From NCBI GenBank assembly GCA_015680685.1, contig MNCI01001451.1, forward strand, positions 615,591-675,590: DNA of 60,000 nucleotides, read 5' to 3'. A program made the translations under genes and the position numbers. This stretch comes from Gnetum montanum (taxonomy: Eukaryota; Streptophyta; Gnetopsida; Gnetales; Gnetaceae). The first letter of the stretch is position 1. Each line of letters begins with the position of its first letter. Below are positions 34,754 to 45,897 of the stretch, piece by piece. The notes below the pieces were generated by a model. That model saw only the letters and a program-made list of their open reading frames with translations, did not search any database and was not told the origin of the DNA.

Positions 34754-35880
34754 AAGAAAGTAATGCAATGGAACATTAAAAAAACTTTATATACTTTAGA
34801 GATATGTACATTAGAAACAAGATAGCCAAATACTTGTTTTGAGCTAATATAATTACAATAATCCCTAAAGGTCCCATAACAAACTAGCTGCCATACCCAC
34901 CAAGATAAGGAGGATAGCACACAAAACATTATGCTAACTACTTAAATCTTAAATCTTTTTTATTGGAAAAATCACTTTAGACATAAGGTCTAAAGTTCTA
35001 AAATCCCATGTTCCATAAATGCAAATGAAAATATATATAAATACAACTAATCTAAGAAAAAGGGAGAGAGACTAGCATATCTCAAACGTGTAGTATATAG
35101 TGATTACTGTCTTTTTTAGTATTTTTCTTTTCTAATGGTTTTAAAACTAAAATTTTGTATAGACTCTAGGGCCTTGATTTTTAGCCATAGGTAACTTTCC
35201 TAAACCTTCTTCTAGCTCCCTCAATGGCACTTCTTTGGGGGCCTCCTCTTCCACTAATTCTTCTTCCTAATCTTCTTCAACATGCTCTATGAAGGATGGT
35301 GGGGAAATAAATCCTTCTTTTGTTTAACTCACTTTGAACTAGTGTTGGGAATATTCTGAACAACAATTGATGAGTTTCCATCAATATTAATGAAATTGAA
35401 ATCGTGATTTCTTGAATCAGTTATGTTTCTATATTGATGATGGCTTCCTAAAGGAAGGACACTTTGATACTTCACGTAACCTTTCCATCTTGAACCAAGA
35501 ATGCTTATACCTTTAGATAGGAAAAAAATTTCTTAGAACAACCAATTGGCATAAGGGTCATTTGGTGATGCGCCAAGCCCTAGCATGTCATGATAGGTTC
35601 TATGTACATGTTTGACACAAAAACCAACTAGAAATGGGATGAAATGTCTCATCTTAAAACCTATTATCTTCCTAAATAATAAGTTTCTTCTAAGTAGAAG
35701 TCTACATGATTGGATCATTCTTTACTATTTTTCCTGATTTACCTCTAGCTTTATATAGATAAAATTCAATCATTAGTGTCTTGTTTGTATAATCCTATTT
35801 TGCCTCTTTTTAGATCATGAATCATTATTGATAATTATGCATAATATTTGTAATTAGATATCGTATCTATTGCTTAATTA
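34754..35880 (-). other. 3' untranslated region of element A
   Basis: Lies between the integrase end and the PPT. Short open stretches (34705-34929, 35533-35718) have no family resemblance. No tandem array was seen here, unlike element F. Confidence 0.5.
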
Positions 35881-37000
35881 TGACATACTCTGAGTAGTTG
35901 CATGAAGTAGTCCTTGAGATGTATGGTATTAAAAGGGAGCTTGAGCTCAATTCCATCCATTGCAGAGAGTTTATAGGTATCATCTAATACTTGTCATTTA
36001 ATAATAAATGGACCTCATAATTTTGCCAAAAATTCATTATTGTTGCCCTTATTTTTTAAATTCCATAATAAGATTAAATCACCTTCCCTAAATACTCTCA
36101 TAATAGCACATCTATTAAACCATGTAATTTATCTCTAGCCTTTTCTATCTTTGCCTCTCTTCTAATCAGCAAAGATATAAGACTTCGATCTTTATCTGAT
36201 TTGGTTCTATATTTTTAAACAAATTTTGAGGCTAAAACTATGATTTTATTGGTTATCTGAGTAGTTGTGTCATAGACCAAATTGTAGGATGAAGTACAAA
36301 TGGATTTCTTGTATCTTATGGAATCAATCCATAAAGCTAATGCTAAATATACATGCCTGTTTCCTAGACTTCCTTCCATTGATTTCTTGAGATAAGAAAT
36401 AAGCTTCTTATTAATCAACTCTGCAAGGCCATTTCCATATGGATAGTAATTGGAAGAAGAAAATAGAAGAATTAATTTCTCTAAGGTTCACTTAATAAAC
36501 TTTTTAGAAATGAAATGTGAATCACTTATCCAAAACTAACACTTCTAGTATCTCAAATTGATTTAGTATACGAGTCTCCAAGAAATTAATCACATCATTA
36601 GTGAAACTTCTTCTCAAATCTTTTGCTTCCAACCATTTAGTAAAATAACTACTTGTGAAAATGAATTTATGCCCTATTCTTGAAGATGTAATGACTCCAA
36701 TGAAGTTTAATTCCCATTGTTAAAAAGGTCTATCAACAATCATTAGCTTTAAAGGAGCATTTACATTTCTTAACTTAGGGTTATGTACTTGACATTTGAA
36801 ATAGTTTCAAGGAGCATTTACATTTCTTAACTTAGGGTTATGTACTTGACATTTGAAATAGTTTCATATTTTATCATTAATATCTTGATGCATGTTTGGC
36901 TAGTTAATCCATATCTCAACACATGCTACATTATGGATTTTGGTTATTAATAGAATAATCTTGAATGATTATGAAATTGATCTAATATAAGTTTGATCTG
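35881..37000 (-). pseudogene. Integrase of element A
   Basis: In order: zinc-finger end FKCQVHNPKLRN, QWELNFIGVI where the first catalytic Asp is Asn, FTKWLEAKDLRRS, VLDK with the DNG motif lost, YYPYGNGLAELINKK with the catalytic Glu, and ALWIDSIRYKK. The C-terminal module reads GPFIIK, TYKLSAMDGIELKLP, FNTIHLKDYF and then a stop near 35885. Typical Tat-type integrase without a chromodomain. Contains a perfect 57-bp tandem duplication. Confidence 0.9.
36753..36866. repeat. Perfect 57-bp tandem duplication in A integrase
   Basis: Copies at 36753-36809 and 36810-36866 are identical base for base. The unit is 19 codons and covers the end of the zinc-binding region. Everything around it is heavily diverged. 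Confidence 0.97.
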
Positions 37001-37399
37001 ATTATTTCTAATACATTATGGAAGTACTCCCTTAAAATCTTTTATGAATAATATTTCATCTTTAACGATGAATTTATTTACCTTTTTAATAAATTTCATT
37101 TTTGACATTTTCTTAAATTCTCTAGTATTTTTATGAAAATAAGAAATTCAAGAATATCACCAAACTAGTTCTCTTTAGCAAAATTTAATACAAATGATCC
37201 AAGATCTCTATCCATAAGCTTAGCTATATCCATATCTTTTATTATTTCATAGGATTTGAGTGAGAATTTGAATTGCTAAATTTTTGTGATCCAATTTTTC
37301 CTTTTAAAGCTCATTTCATTTTGAGCTAGAAACTATCTAACATTTGGCCCTACAATCATGACATGAACTAAAAAATGCTCTAAATAGTATTTAAAGTGT

Positions 37400-38560
37400 A
37401 TAAATATCTTAATCACTACATATGCCTACTTTTCTAATTCTGTATAATTTTTCTCAGAACCTTTAAGTTGATACCTAAGAAACTTAATTGGATCATCTTC
37501 TCCATTACTTTTTTGAGTTAAGATGATAGAAATCAAGTCATTAAAAGCAAATGAATATAACCAAAAAACCTCCTTCAATTTTGGCTTAGTAAGATAAGGT
37601 GCTTCATTGATTGCTTCCTTGATCTCACTAAGAACTTTGATGGATTTTGGCATTTTTCTGACTTCACAATCTATTTTAAGAATTACTATTAATGGCTTGG
37701 TAATTTATGTGAAAACAAGTATAAACATTTTGATAAAATTTATCTTTCCAAAGAAAGATCTAATAGATTTCTTATTTTTTAGATGTCTAATATGCTAAAT
37801 TGCTCCAGTTCTTGAATATCAATAGCTATACCTCTTTAACATATGACATGGCCAAGAAGACTTCTATATTTTACTCCAAAAATAGTTTTCTTTGGATCAG
37901 AGATATATCAAACTTATGAAATCTATTAAAAATGTCTTGAAGATTATTGATATGGTTGTCCTTCCTACATGAATAGACAATAATATCATCAAGATATATA
38001 GCCATAAATTTACCAATAAGTCCTTTGAATGTGGTATTCGTTACTCACTAAAATTTCACCCCAACATTAAAAAGACCAAAAGGCATCCTTCTAGAAGCAA
38101 ATGTTTCCCATTTTTTGGTTAAAGATGTTTTGTTTCTATCATCTTTATCAACCATGATCTAGTTATATCCTAAAACTCCATCTAATAGTGAATAGGTTTG
38201 ACATCCTAAAACCTTGATTAACATTTCATTAATTATGGGAAGTGGATATCTATCTTTCTATGATGCCTCATTTAGATTTCTAAAATCAACACATAATCTA
38301 TCTCCATTTTTCTTTCTTATGAGCACAAGATTAGCTATCCACATAGAATATTAAATGGGATAAATAATCTTGGCCTACAATATCTTTTTAATTTCAAATT
38401 CCATTGCAAGTTCAAATATAGGATTAAATTTCCTTCCTTTTTTTATCTTCCCACTTTACAACCTTCAGTCATAAAACTCTTATGGGTAATTACATCAAGG
38501 TTGAAATTTTTCATATCATTGTATGACCAAGCAAAAATTATCAAGGTTTTTCTTGAGTAA
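37400..38560 (-). pseudogene. Reverse transcriptase and RNase H of element A
   Basis: RT motifs include the fingers near 38300, FMAIYLDDIIVYS near 37985 with an intact YLDD catalytic box, and NHINNLQDIFNRF. Then 37426-37653 is open: MPKSIKVLSEIKEAI, APYLTKPKLKEVFWLYSFA and ILTQKSNGEDDPIKF, the RT-to-RNase H region. Close relative of element D (APYLVKPKLKEYFWLYASY). Broken by many stops. Confidence 0.9.
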
Positions 38561-38789
38561 CGACAATAATTTTTTCTTAAAAATAATGTCACTTTTTTTA
38601 GTTATGTTTAATATTCATTGATTATCTTCTTATCCCAAATTTATAATTTCATAAGCATGATCCTCAGGATTTTGAATCTCTAATCCTTTAATTAGTTTTT
38701 CATGAAGATTTTCTTCATAGTTGATAATTTCCTTTGAAATAAAATTAGATATGAGTTGAGTTGACATTTCATTGACTGACAAAATTTAT

Positions 38790-39320
38790 TTTTTTTTAAA
38801 TTGTCCCTATTTTTAGAAATTTGAAGATTTGTTGGTAATCTTCAAAAACATGAAAATGTTCTACATTGTTAGGAACTGATGATTTATTCTCAATTTCTAT
38901 AATAATTATTTTAAATATGATTATTTTTAAAGGATCTAGATTAGATGCAACCATAGCCAGTTCATCAACTAGTTGATTTTCACTTTTATGAATGTGTATA
39001 ATCTTGCATTTTTAAAACTTTCTTATGAGATCGAATGCATGTTATTTGCATGATGTTAGAAATGAAGTTTTGATCACACAAGTTCCATTAATTTGTTCAC
39101 TAGTAAGTTTTAAATTATCTTTGATACTTATTCCTTTTACACCCTCTTCTAAAGCTATCTTAATTTTGATACACAAAGCTTCATATTCTACCTTATTATT
39201 AGTCCATGGGAATGACAACTAAATAGCCTTGAAAACCTTTCAAGAATCTTCTTGAATTCAAATAATACCAACTCCAGCTCCTTTCAAGTTACATGAACCA
39301 TCAAAGTATAATTCTTATTT
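38790..39320 (-). pseudogene. Archaeal-type RNase H of element A, located before RT
   Basis: The minus strand reads LYFDGSCNLKGAGVGII, then FPWTNNKVEYEALCIKIK, ALEEGVKGISIKDNLKL, KCKIIHIHKSENQLVDELA and MVAS. These are the successive strands of the Tat second RNase H, with catalytic Asp (FDGS), Glu (EYEA), an Asp at the DN position and the closing VDELA. It sits between protease (39600-39965) and RT (38560), whereas in element F it follows the first RNase H. Stops and one frameshift disrupt it. Confidence 0.9.
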
Positions 39321-39599
39321 TTCATCTTCTAATCATTCTAACTATTTTAAAATAGGAATTTCTCTTATAAAACCTACTTCTACTAAAATTTCTTTAGTTT
39401 CAATGAAGTTGTTCCCACCATTGAATGTAACATTCTTTAGCATGAAGAGTTCAGTCTATATATAAATTTGATTTGATTCTCTTGTCCATGGTAATCACAT
39501 ATGTGAATAATAAGTTGCTATATATCTTGAAAATTTTTTTCTCTACCTTCAACTTAAAAGAAGACTATATGAGTTTGGAATATTTGCTATTTGGATCAT

Positions 39600-39965
39600 T
39601 ACTGTACTTTTCATACAAGGGTCAAAAACTAGTTGGAGTAAGACATTCTCTAACTATCCCATAATTTTTAGTCTACTTTTATCCACTTGAACAATCTTCT
39701 TATTTGATTGTTCTAGCATTAGACCTAGTTGTTTACATATTAACAATGGAATTTAGGTTGAAGCAACTCTTAAATCAATTAAAAAATTATACAGATACCT
39801 TTCATTTAACTTGATTGTTATAAGGAAAGTAGGGGATTCTTTATCAAGTATACATAAATATTTTGATTTAATCTTATCTTCATTGCACATAAAATTTTCC
39901 TTAGATATCCTACTTTCCTTTTTTCCTTTTAACATGTTCAAGACTTTCTTTTGATAGCTACCCAT
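39600..39965 (-). pseudogene. Protease region of element A
   Basis: An open stretch (39753-39965) ends NFLIDLRVAST, where the family has LIDxGAS at the active site; Gly is Arg. The rest of the domain continues in broken frames with similarity to element D's protease. Confidence 0.7.
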
Positions 39966-41200
39966 TTGGAATAATTAAAAAATACTTATATTAGCTTTGA
40001 TGAATTTAAGATCTTCTATTAAATCATATTTCTTTTCATCATAAAATTTCTTTCTTCTATGCCATTGAGCATTCAAAGAATTTCCTTGAGAGTTTTCATC
40101 TTCTTTATTGTCTTTTTGATTATTCTTTTCTTTTTCTTTTATTTCAAAAGCCTTTTGCATAGTATTAGATCCATCATTATTAGAATCTAATATTTTAACC
40201 TCATGGCATCTATGTTTTTTGTGGTTTTTCTCTTTCTTAATCTTCACTTTAGCTAAATCCTCTTCTAAATTTATGACTTTATTTGACATATCCTTAAGTA
40301 ATTTTCCTTTCTCTTGATTCTTTTCTTAATCTTGTAAATCTATACTTGATTCTTTACTTATTGAAGGAAGCATATTGAACTAAGTTATATTATGTAAGGG
40401 GACTAAGATTTTTGTTTGTTATTTGAGGGCTACATGATTTCACTATTGATTAAATTTAATTATTTTTCCAATTAAATAGCTTCAATGAATAAATCATTTA
40501 AAGTATTTAAATTTGGAGTTCATCTCAACCAGATTGAAGTCTATGGATTAACAACATTCAAATTTGTATCTTCAAGAACTTGGTCTAATGGCCTATAATT
40601 TTCTTAAAATAATCCATAAATTCTTTGGAATTTAATATTGAATTCTATAACTAATTCCTTTATATTCTCTTTTGATTGAACTAATCCAAAGTACAACTAT
40701 TGTTGATCAATCTGATTACCAAGCTCATCTATGAATAGATTCCTCATATCATACTAGCTCATGATACTATCATTTAGCAAATTGAAATACCAAAATTTAT
40801 CCATATATCTTAGGTTTTCTAAAAACATCTTACAAGCTTGGTATTGATGTTGGACATTTGCATGTGCTAATGCTAACTCAAATAAATGAACATACTCTTC
40901 AACCAAGTAAGTATTTTCAAGGATATAAGGCTAGAGTAAATATCTATAAACTACCTTAGGCATATCATGTTAATTAGGGAATCTCAGAGTTGTGGCTACT
41001 TGCCAAGTATTTATTGGTGGATGGCTCACCATATTGAGATTTCTTCTAAGTATTAAATGCCTATAATTCCTCATATAATCATAAAGACTAGTAAACTTGA
41101 TAAAAGAGGTAAACTTCTAGTCCTTCTAATTTTGATTCCACTACTTATTCTTACCTCACAAACTCTTTCTTTCTCTTCTTTTGATGAAGAATCAATCTTA
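39966..41200 (-). pseudogene. Gag of element A
   Basis: The minus strand reads TWQVATTLRFPN, ENTYLVEEYVHLFELALAH, NVQHQYQACKMFLENLRYMD and SKENIKELVIEFNIKFQRIY, a gypsy capsid order. It ends in a Lys/Glu-rich open segment (39975-40289). No zinc knuckle is recognisable, unlike G. Stops are scattered. Confidence 0.8.
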
Positions 41201-41283
41201 TAATTTGAATGCTCCTTAGGAACTTCAAATTATATAAATTTATTAGGATGTTCAATCATGAATAGAGTAATAGCTTAATTCAT

Positions 41284-41301
41284 GCCCTCCTTCTAGTGCC
41301 A
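41284..41301 (-). other. Primer-binding site of element A
   Basis: The minus strand reads TGGCACTAGAAGGAGGGC, 8 bp inside the 5' LTR edge. The same sequence with a mismatch sits at the same place in element C (49067-49084). I cannot name the tRNA from memory. Confidence 0.85.
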
Positions 41302-42206
41302 AAAAGAACTATTGGTGACTACTTTGAACTTCCATTTTTAATACCAACATTATTAACCCTAATTTGGAAACTAAAATCTCTTAGGATACCTCCAAATAAA
41401 ACTAAGTGTCTTAAAAAATAGCTATGTGTAAAATAAATAATGTTTCTAGATGATCCAGCTTATTGAATCTATCTCATGAGCAAAACAAATATATGTTTTT
41501 TACTAGTATCTAGTCTGTAAAGTCACAGCTAAACAATAATAAAATTATTCACTTTTTTATTTTTATATAAAAGTGTAATTTAATAAATCTATATCCAAAT
41601 TTTTCTTAGAGGGATTTCTATAAGAAAATTAGAAATAGAGCAAGCTTTAATGGTTTAGCACTAAGGGCTATCAAATTGCATGAAACTTAAAGCATAAAAA
41701 TGTGCCAACATAGTGTTGAATGAATACTTAAGGAATAAAGCTATTTAAATCATTCTCTGATAATAAGAAATATTCAACTCTCAATATAAAAAGTAATTGA
41801 ATATATTCAAAAAGAAAAATACAAGTATTGAATACTTTAAACTTTTAGCTAGGCAATTTGCAAAAGACATAAATGACTTAGATAACTCACAAGAAAAAAA
41901 ATTAGTTGGAAATGAAACTTCATAATGTCATTATATTTCCTCTAAAAAAATCATCCTCTAATCTTCTTTTTCTTTACAAAAGGATCCTTCCCTTGATATA
42001 ACAAGATAGAAGTGATTCAGTTAAAATGATAAAGAAGTTGTACAAACAGTTATTGAAACTCAGTACTGGTAGCTCTTTTATCAAAAGTATTTTTAATAAA
42101 CCATAATTTTGCTAACTACTACTAAATCTTTGCCATTGTCAATTTTTTTCCTAGGATTCTTAAATATGTTCATCCTCTCTTTGGACCAAATGCTTTTAGT
42201 AACTCT

Positions 42207-42216
42207 GTTTATATAA
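42207..42216 (-). promoter_or_regulatory. TATA-like box of element A, right LTR
   Basis: Minus strand ttatataaac aligns with TATAAATA of the left LTR, in matching context taactct/agagtta. Confidence 0.65.
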
Positions 42217-42229
42217 CAATGATAGTTCT

Positions 42230-44944
42230 TTGGGAATTTCATTTTTTCTAGCACCAAAAAATGATTATGCTATTTTTTCTCCTAACTAATCATCATCACT
42301 TAGTTTTGTGGTGCTAATCGCATTAGTTGTGTTCTTTTCACATTTTTGGATGTCCTAAAATGTCATATCCAAATCTTCCCTTGCTTTTTCAATCCACTAA
42401 ACTCTATTCATGTCATCATTCATTACATCATCAAGAAATGGAGCCTCTTATTTAGTCAACTAAACCCTCCTTGTATTAGTCCAGTCCATGAATTCAACAG
42501 TTTTTGCTACAACTTGCTTAAAGAACTCTCTCTTGCCCTTGAATTCATTTATTTTAGCCAAAACCACTTCTTCTTATTTCTTCATGGCCATTAATTCATT
42601 CATAAAAAATTTTGAAACTAGCCTCATGCTTTAAATTATCAACCAAAGCTTTGTTATCCTTTTTTTTTTTCAACCGATTCTTGTTGTAATTCTTCATTTT
42701 CCATTTCCATAGCTTCTATACAAGCTTTACCTAAGAAATCCTTATATGATCTTCATATTTTCTTTTAAGAATTTTTAATTCTAACTACATTGAATAATGC
42801 TAAATTTTCAATCTATCAATTTCCTACTGCTAATATCTGATGACCTTGTTGGTAGTTTTTGAATAGTCTACAATAATAGTTAATATATTTTTTGTTAGTT
42901 CATGATGTGTCATGGCCATTTTTATTTTGTCTATTTATTGATTTATACTTTTATATTGGAATATAATAGAGTCTTCAAGTCCTAGCATCTCTAGATGTTT
43001 TTGTTTAACAAGTAGCTTTCCTTCAATAGTCTTTACTTTCTTTGATTTTGATTATTCCTTGATGATGTATCCTAATGAAAAATAAATTAATGTAAAGGTC
43101 TTCTAAGATGTCAAAGCAGTAGTACCAATTGTGACTATATCTAAAGATGGCACATCTTTTTTAAGCTGCATGCTTTCTTACTGGAGAGTGATGTCAATTG
43201 CTTTATTCTTTGATCTTTTATTTCAAGATATCAAGAGAAGGCTTCTCGATCTAAAGCTTTATTATCTCTATCAATTTTCCAAGAGAAATAATTTTCTTTG
43301 ATTTTATTCAATTTCTCCTGATTGAACCTTTTGGTCAAAATGTGATCAATATTCCAAAATCATCTACTAGCCAATAGTTCCTTCCCTGTGCATTGCTCTT
43401 CTGGAAAAATGATGGATAAAGTTCTAAGTTTACCCTTTTCTTACTACTTGATCATATTTATCAATCCATCATTCAATAAATGATAAATAATGTTATTTTC
43501 TTAGTGATAATGCACCTTTCTGAAATCCTTATTAAGGTTAAAGAATCTATGTTGTACCTCTATTAACATTCCCCTTTCAAATTTGGTCTTTATGTTCATC
43601 ACGTGAGGGATGTTCTTAAAATGCCAAATGTCAATTTGTAGCAAACAAATTGGCCAACTATGTAGTCATGTCATAATGAGATATTCTATATTTACCTTCA
43701 CACCTCTAGGACTACTAGATAGGGAGCTAGAGATCATAGTAATTTCCTTGTCCTCCCTTCAAATCCTTCTATAATAATCTTTGTATAATGGACATGAAAA
43801 AAGACTCATCCTTTGCACTTAATCCTTATTTCATCTATCACAACTTGCTTGATCCTTGGTATAGCTCTATTTGTTAAGAACTGATACAAGACTAGATAAA
43901 CAATGTTCATATAGAATTCAATGGTTTGAGCATCCAAATAATCCTTATGATATATAATAGGATAAAAATCATAATAGGTCCATCTTTTGTTAGTTTGTCC
44001 TTCCATAGTATATGAGAAAAAATAGGTCTAAACCTTTTGGAGCTTGGGACTATGGCCAAAACATGATCCAATAAAAAGGAACTCATGTTGAATTGGGTGT
44101 TATTGGTCATGGTTTCTACTATTTTTGCCTATAAGTAACCGTTCATAAAATAAACTTGGTGCAAGGTTTTGTTATTCTCAATAATAGGTCAAACTTTCAA
44201 ATGTTAGGCTGAAAAAAGGATACATTAAAGTCCAAATAGATATGTAAAGTGGAAATAAAAATACAATGATGAAACCTAAGTTCATTGAACCTAGAAAAAA
44301 TCTTTCTATAGCCAAAAAATATAGAGAAGCTTAATCTGGTTAGATGCAATTCTTGCCCACACTAATATAATATTCCCTACAATTGTTGCAATTTTCTCAT
44401 TTCAAGTATCTTGTTTAGAATGATTGTGTAGAGAAATGTCATATAATTCATAGCTTCAATTGCCACTAATATTTATCATATGTTTTGGGCTCAGCTTAAA
44501 CTTCAAATAGTTCCTACTATATTCTATCTCATAGAAAATCCAATTGATAACATCTCAAACTAAATTCTCCCTAGGTCTAAAGCTAATTTTTTGCATACCC
44601 ATATATCATTAAAAAGTTCTTCATTCATGCTCTTTGCCAAATTTCTCAATGTGGAACCACTAAAAATAATAATAATCAGTATCATGGTACAAAATTAGTT
44701 GTAGGTCCTCGATGGTTATTTTGAATAACTTTATATTGTCAAATAGTTGTGCATGATTTATGTGGATTTTGTAAAAACTTCTTTGCAGTAGTATGAGAAA
44801 TGATATCAACATAAGGACTTATATATCATCAAGAAAGATTATAAATGCAACCTTCTTTGAGATGCCTTTAGATTTTGCCATTAAGTCTTTCTATCAACAT
44901 ACTATGAATCCCACTTTTCTTGGTCTTAGGGCTACATGAGCCAT
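42230..44944 (-). pseudogene. LTR-encoded reading frame of element A, right copy
   Basis: Starts MAHVALRPRKVGF at 44944. It continues through HAQLFDNIKLFKITIEDL, YLKFKLSPKHMIN, NNTQFNMSSFLLDHVLAI, DFYPIIYHKDYLDAQTIEF, FLTNRAIPRIKQVVIDEIR, RHFFNL-like text (QHRFFNLNKDFRKVHYH), CTGKELL, LTKRFNQEKLNKIKENY and a final acidic segment (EFKGKRE, VEFMDWTNTRR) ending near the TATA box. Compared with the left copy many differences are conservative (PFIYHKDYLDAQT versus PIIYHKDYLDAQT). Over 2.7 kb the stops are mostly isolated TAG or TAA. No known domain recognised. Confidence 0.72.
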
Positions 44945-45275
44945 TTTATTTTAAAAATATTTGCTTGATTGTTATCAAGTGGCAATTTCCTTATCCTTTG
45001 ATGAAAAAATTGGTTTCATCCAATTTTGGATGTGGGATAACAATTCCTTTTTTTTTCATGCAACTATTTTATTCACATATCATAGGCCAATTCAGATATC
45101 TTCCACTGCATTGAAACTTAAATTTTGGCCTTTTTAGATAGAAGTTTGTTCGAGAATTTCTATTTGATCTTTGAAATGGAAAAAATGTGGTTGATCCTAA
45201 TAGTGAATTGAAAAAAAAATGATGATCATTCCATTTTGGTTCTAACATACTAATAGTCTAGGAAATGGGATAAAG

Positions 45276-45897
45276 CATGATTAAGGTGTTATTAACCCAT
45301 TGTTCCAAGATCAGGACCAAGTCCATTCCTCTGATCAGTGACATCGCATTGTTTCATCTCATGATGAGAAACTAAGAGAGTACCATAACAACAAGGTGTA
45401 CGATCACTTGGTATTTAGTTCAAGAGAGGAGTGATTTTTGCTTTGTGGGACTTCCTTTTTCTTCTTTCCTATTCTTTTTCTTTTCTTCTCTTTTTTTCGA
45501 TTGCTGAATCTAGAGAAGCCACCAACTGTCAGGCATGGGTGCATGTCTTTCTAGTGGGACCCCCTAGAACAGCATTGGATTTTTAAGTGCCCTTTTGATT
45601 ACTCTTACTCTCATTTTTCGTTAGATCTACAAGGATCTTAGTATAACCATGTTGCATGATAACTTCCACAGACGTCACCAAAGAGAATCCACAAGTCCCC
45701 TTGATGTCACACCCTAATCATNATAATTGATCTTTCGAGACTCGATAACATAGAACACACCTCAACCAATGAGCCACATGAGTGTTTTATTCGTAGATGA
45801 GATTACTTATAAAAAGATAAAAAGATAAAATAAGAAATTGAAAAATGAAAAATTGGAAAACAAAAATTGTAAAATTAAAGAAAATGAAAAATATATA
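45276..45897 (-). other. Region between gag of G and the junction with A
   Basis: On the minus strand a frame reads TSVEVIMQHGYTKILVDLTK and then a Lys/Glu-rich run (EKKREEKKKKNRKEEKG) at about 45460-45510, which is also a strong purine tract. This could be coding, or the purine run could be a PPT. An N is at 45722. The AT-rich part 45780-45897 has nothing recognisable. Confidence 0.4.

Larger units (their letters stand above)
20749..45274 (-). mobile_element. Element A: Tat-like Ty3/gypsy with giant coding LTRs
   Basis: Left (3') LTR is 20749-34726 with element B nested inside; internal region 34727-41309; right (5') LTR 41310-45274, truncated. PBS and PPT abut the LTRs correctly for a minus-strand element. 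Net left LTR length is about 5.8 kb. The internal region encodes gag, protease, aRNH, RT, RNase H and integrase in that order, so the archaeal-type RNase H precedes RT rather than following it. LTR termini are TGTTG and CAACA. The left flank ggtca (20744-20748) is one presumed target copy; the other is lost with the right LTR end. The element is inactive: stops throughout. Confidence 0.9.
41310..45274 (-). repeat. 5' LTR of element A, truncated
   Basis: Homologous to 20749-21694 plus 29867-32778 of the left LTR, with substantial divergence. It retains R-U5, TATA box (42207-42216), the whole LTR-encoded frame and a little of the AAATGGGA repeat. About 1.9 kb of its 5' part is missing; homology stops at about 45274, where sequence of another kind begins. 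Confidence 0.9.
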
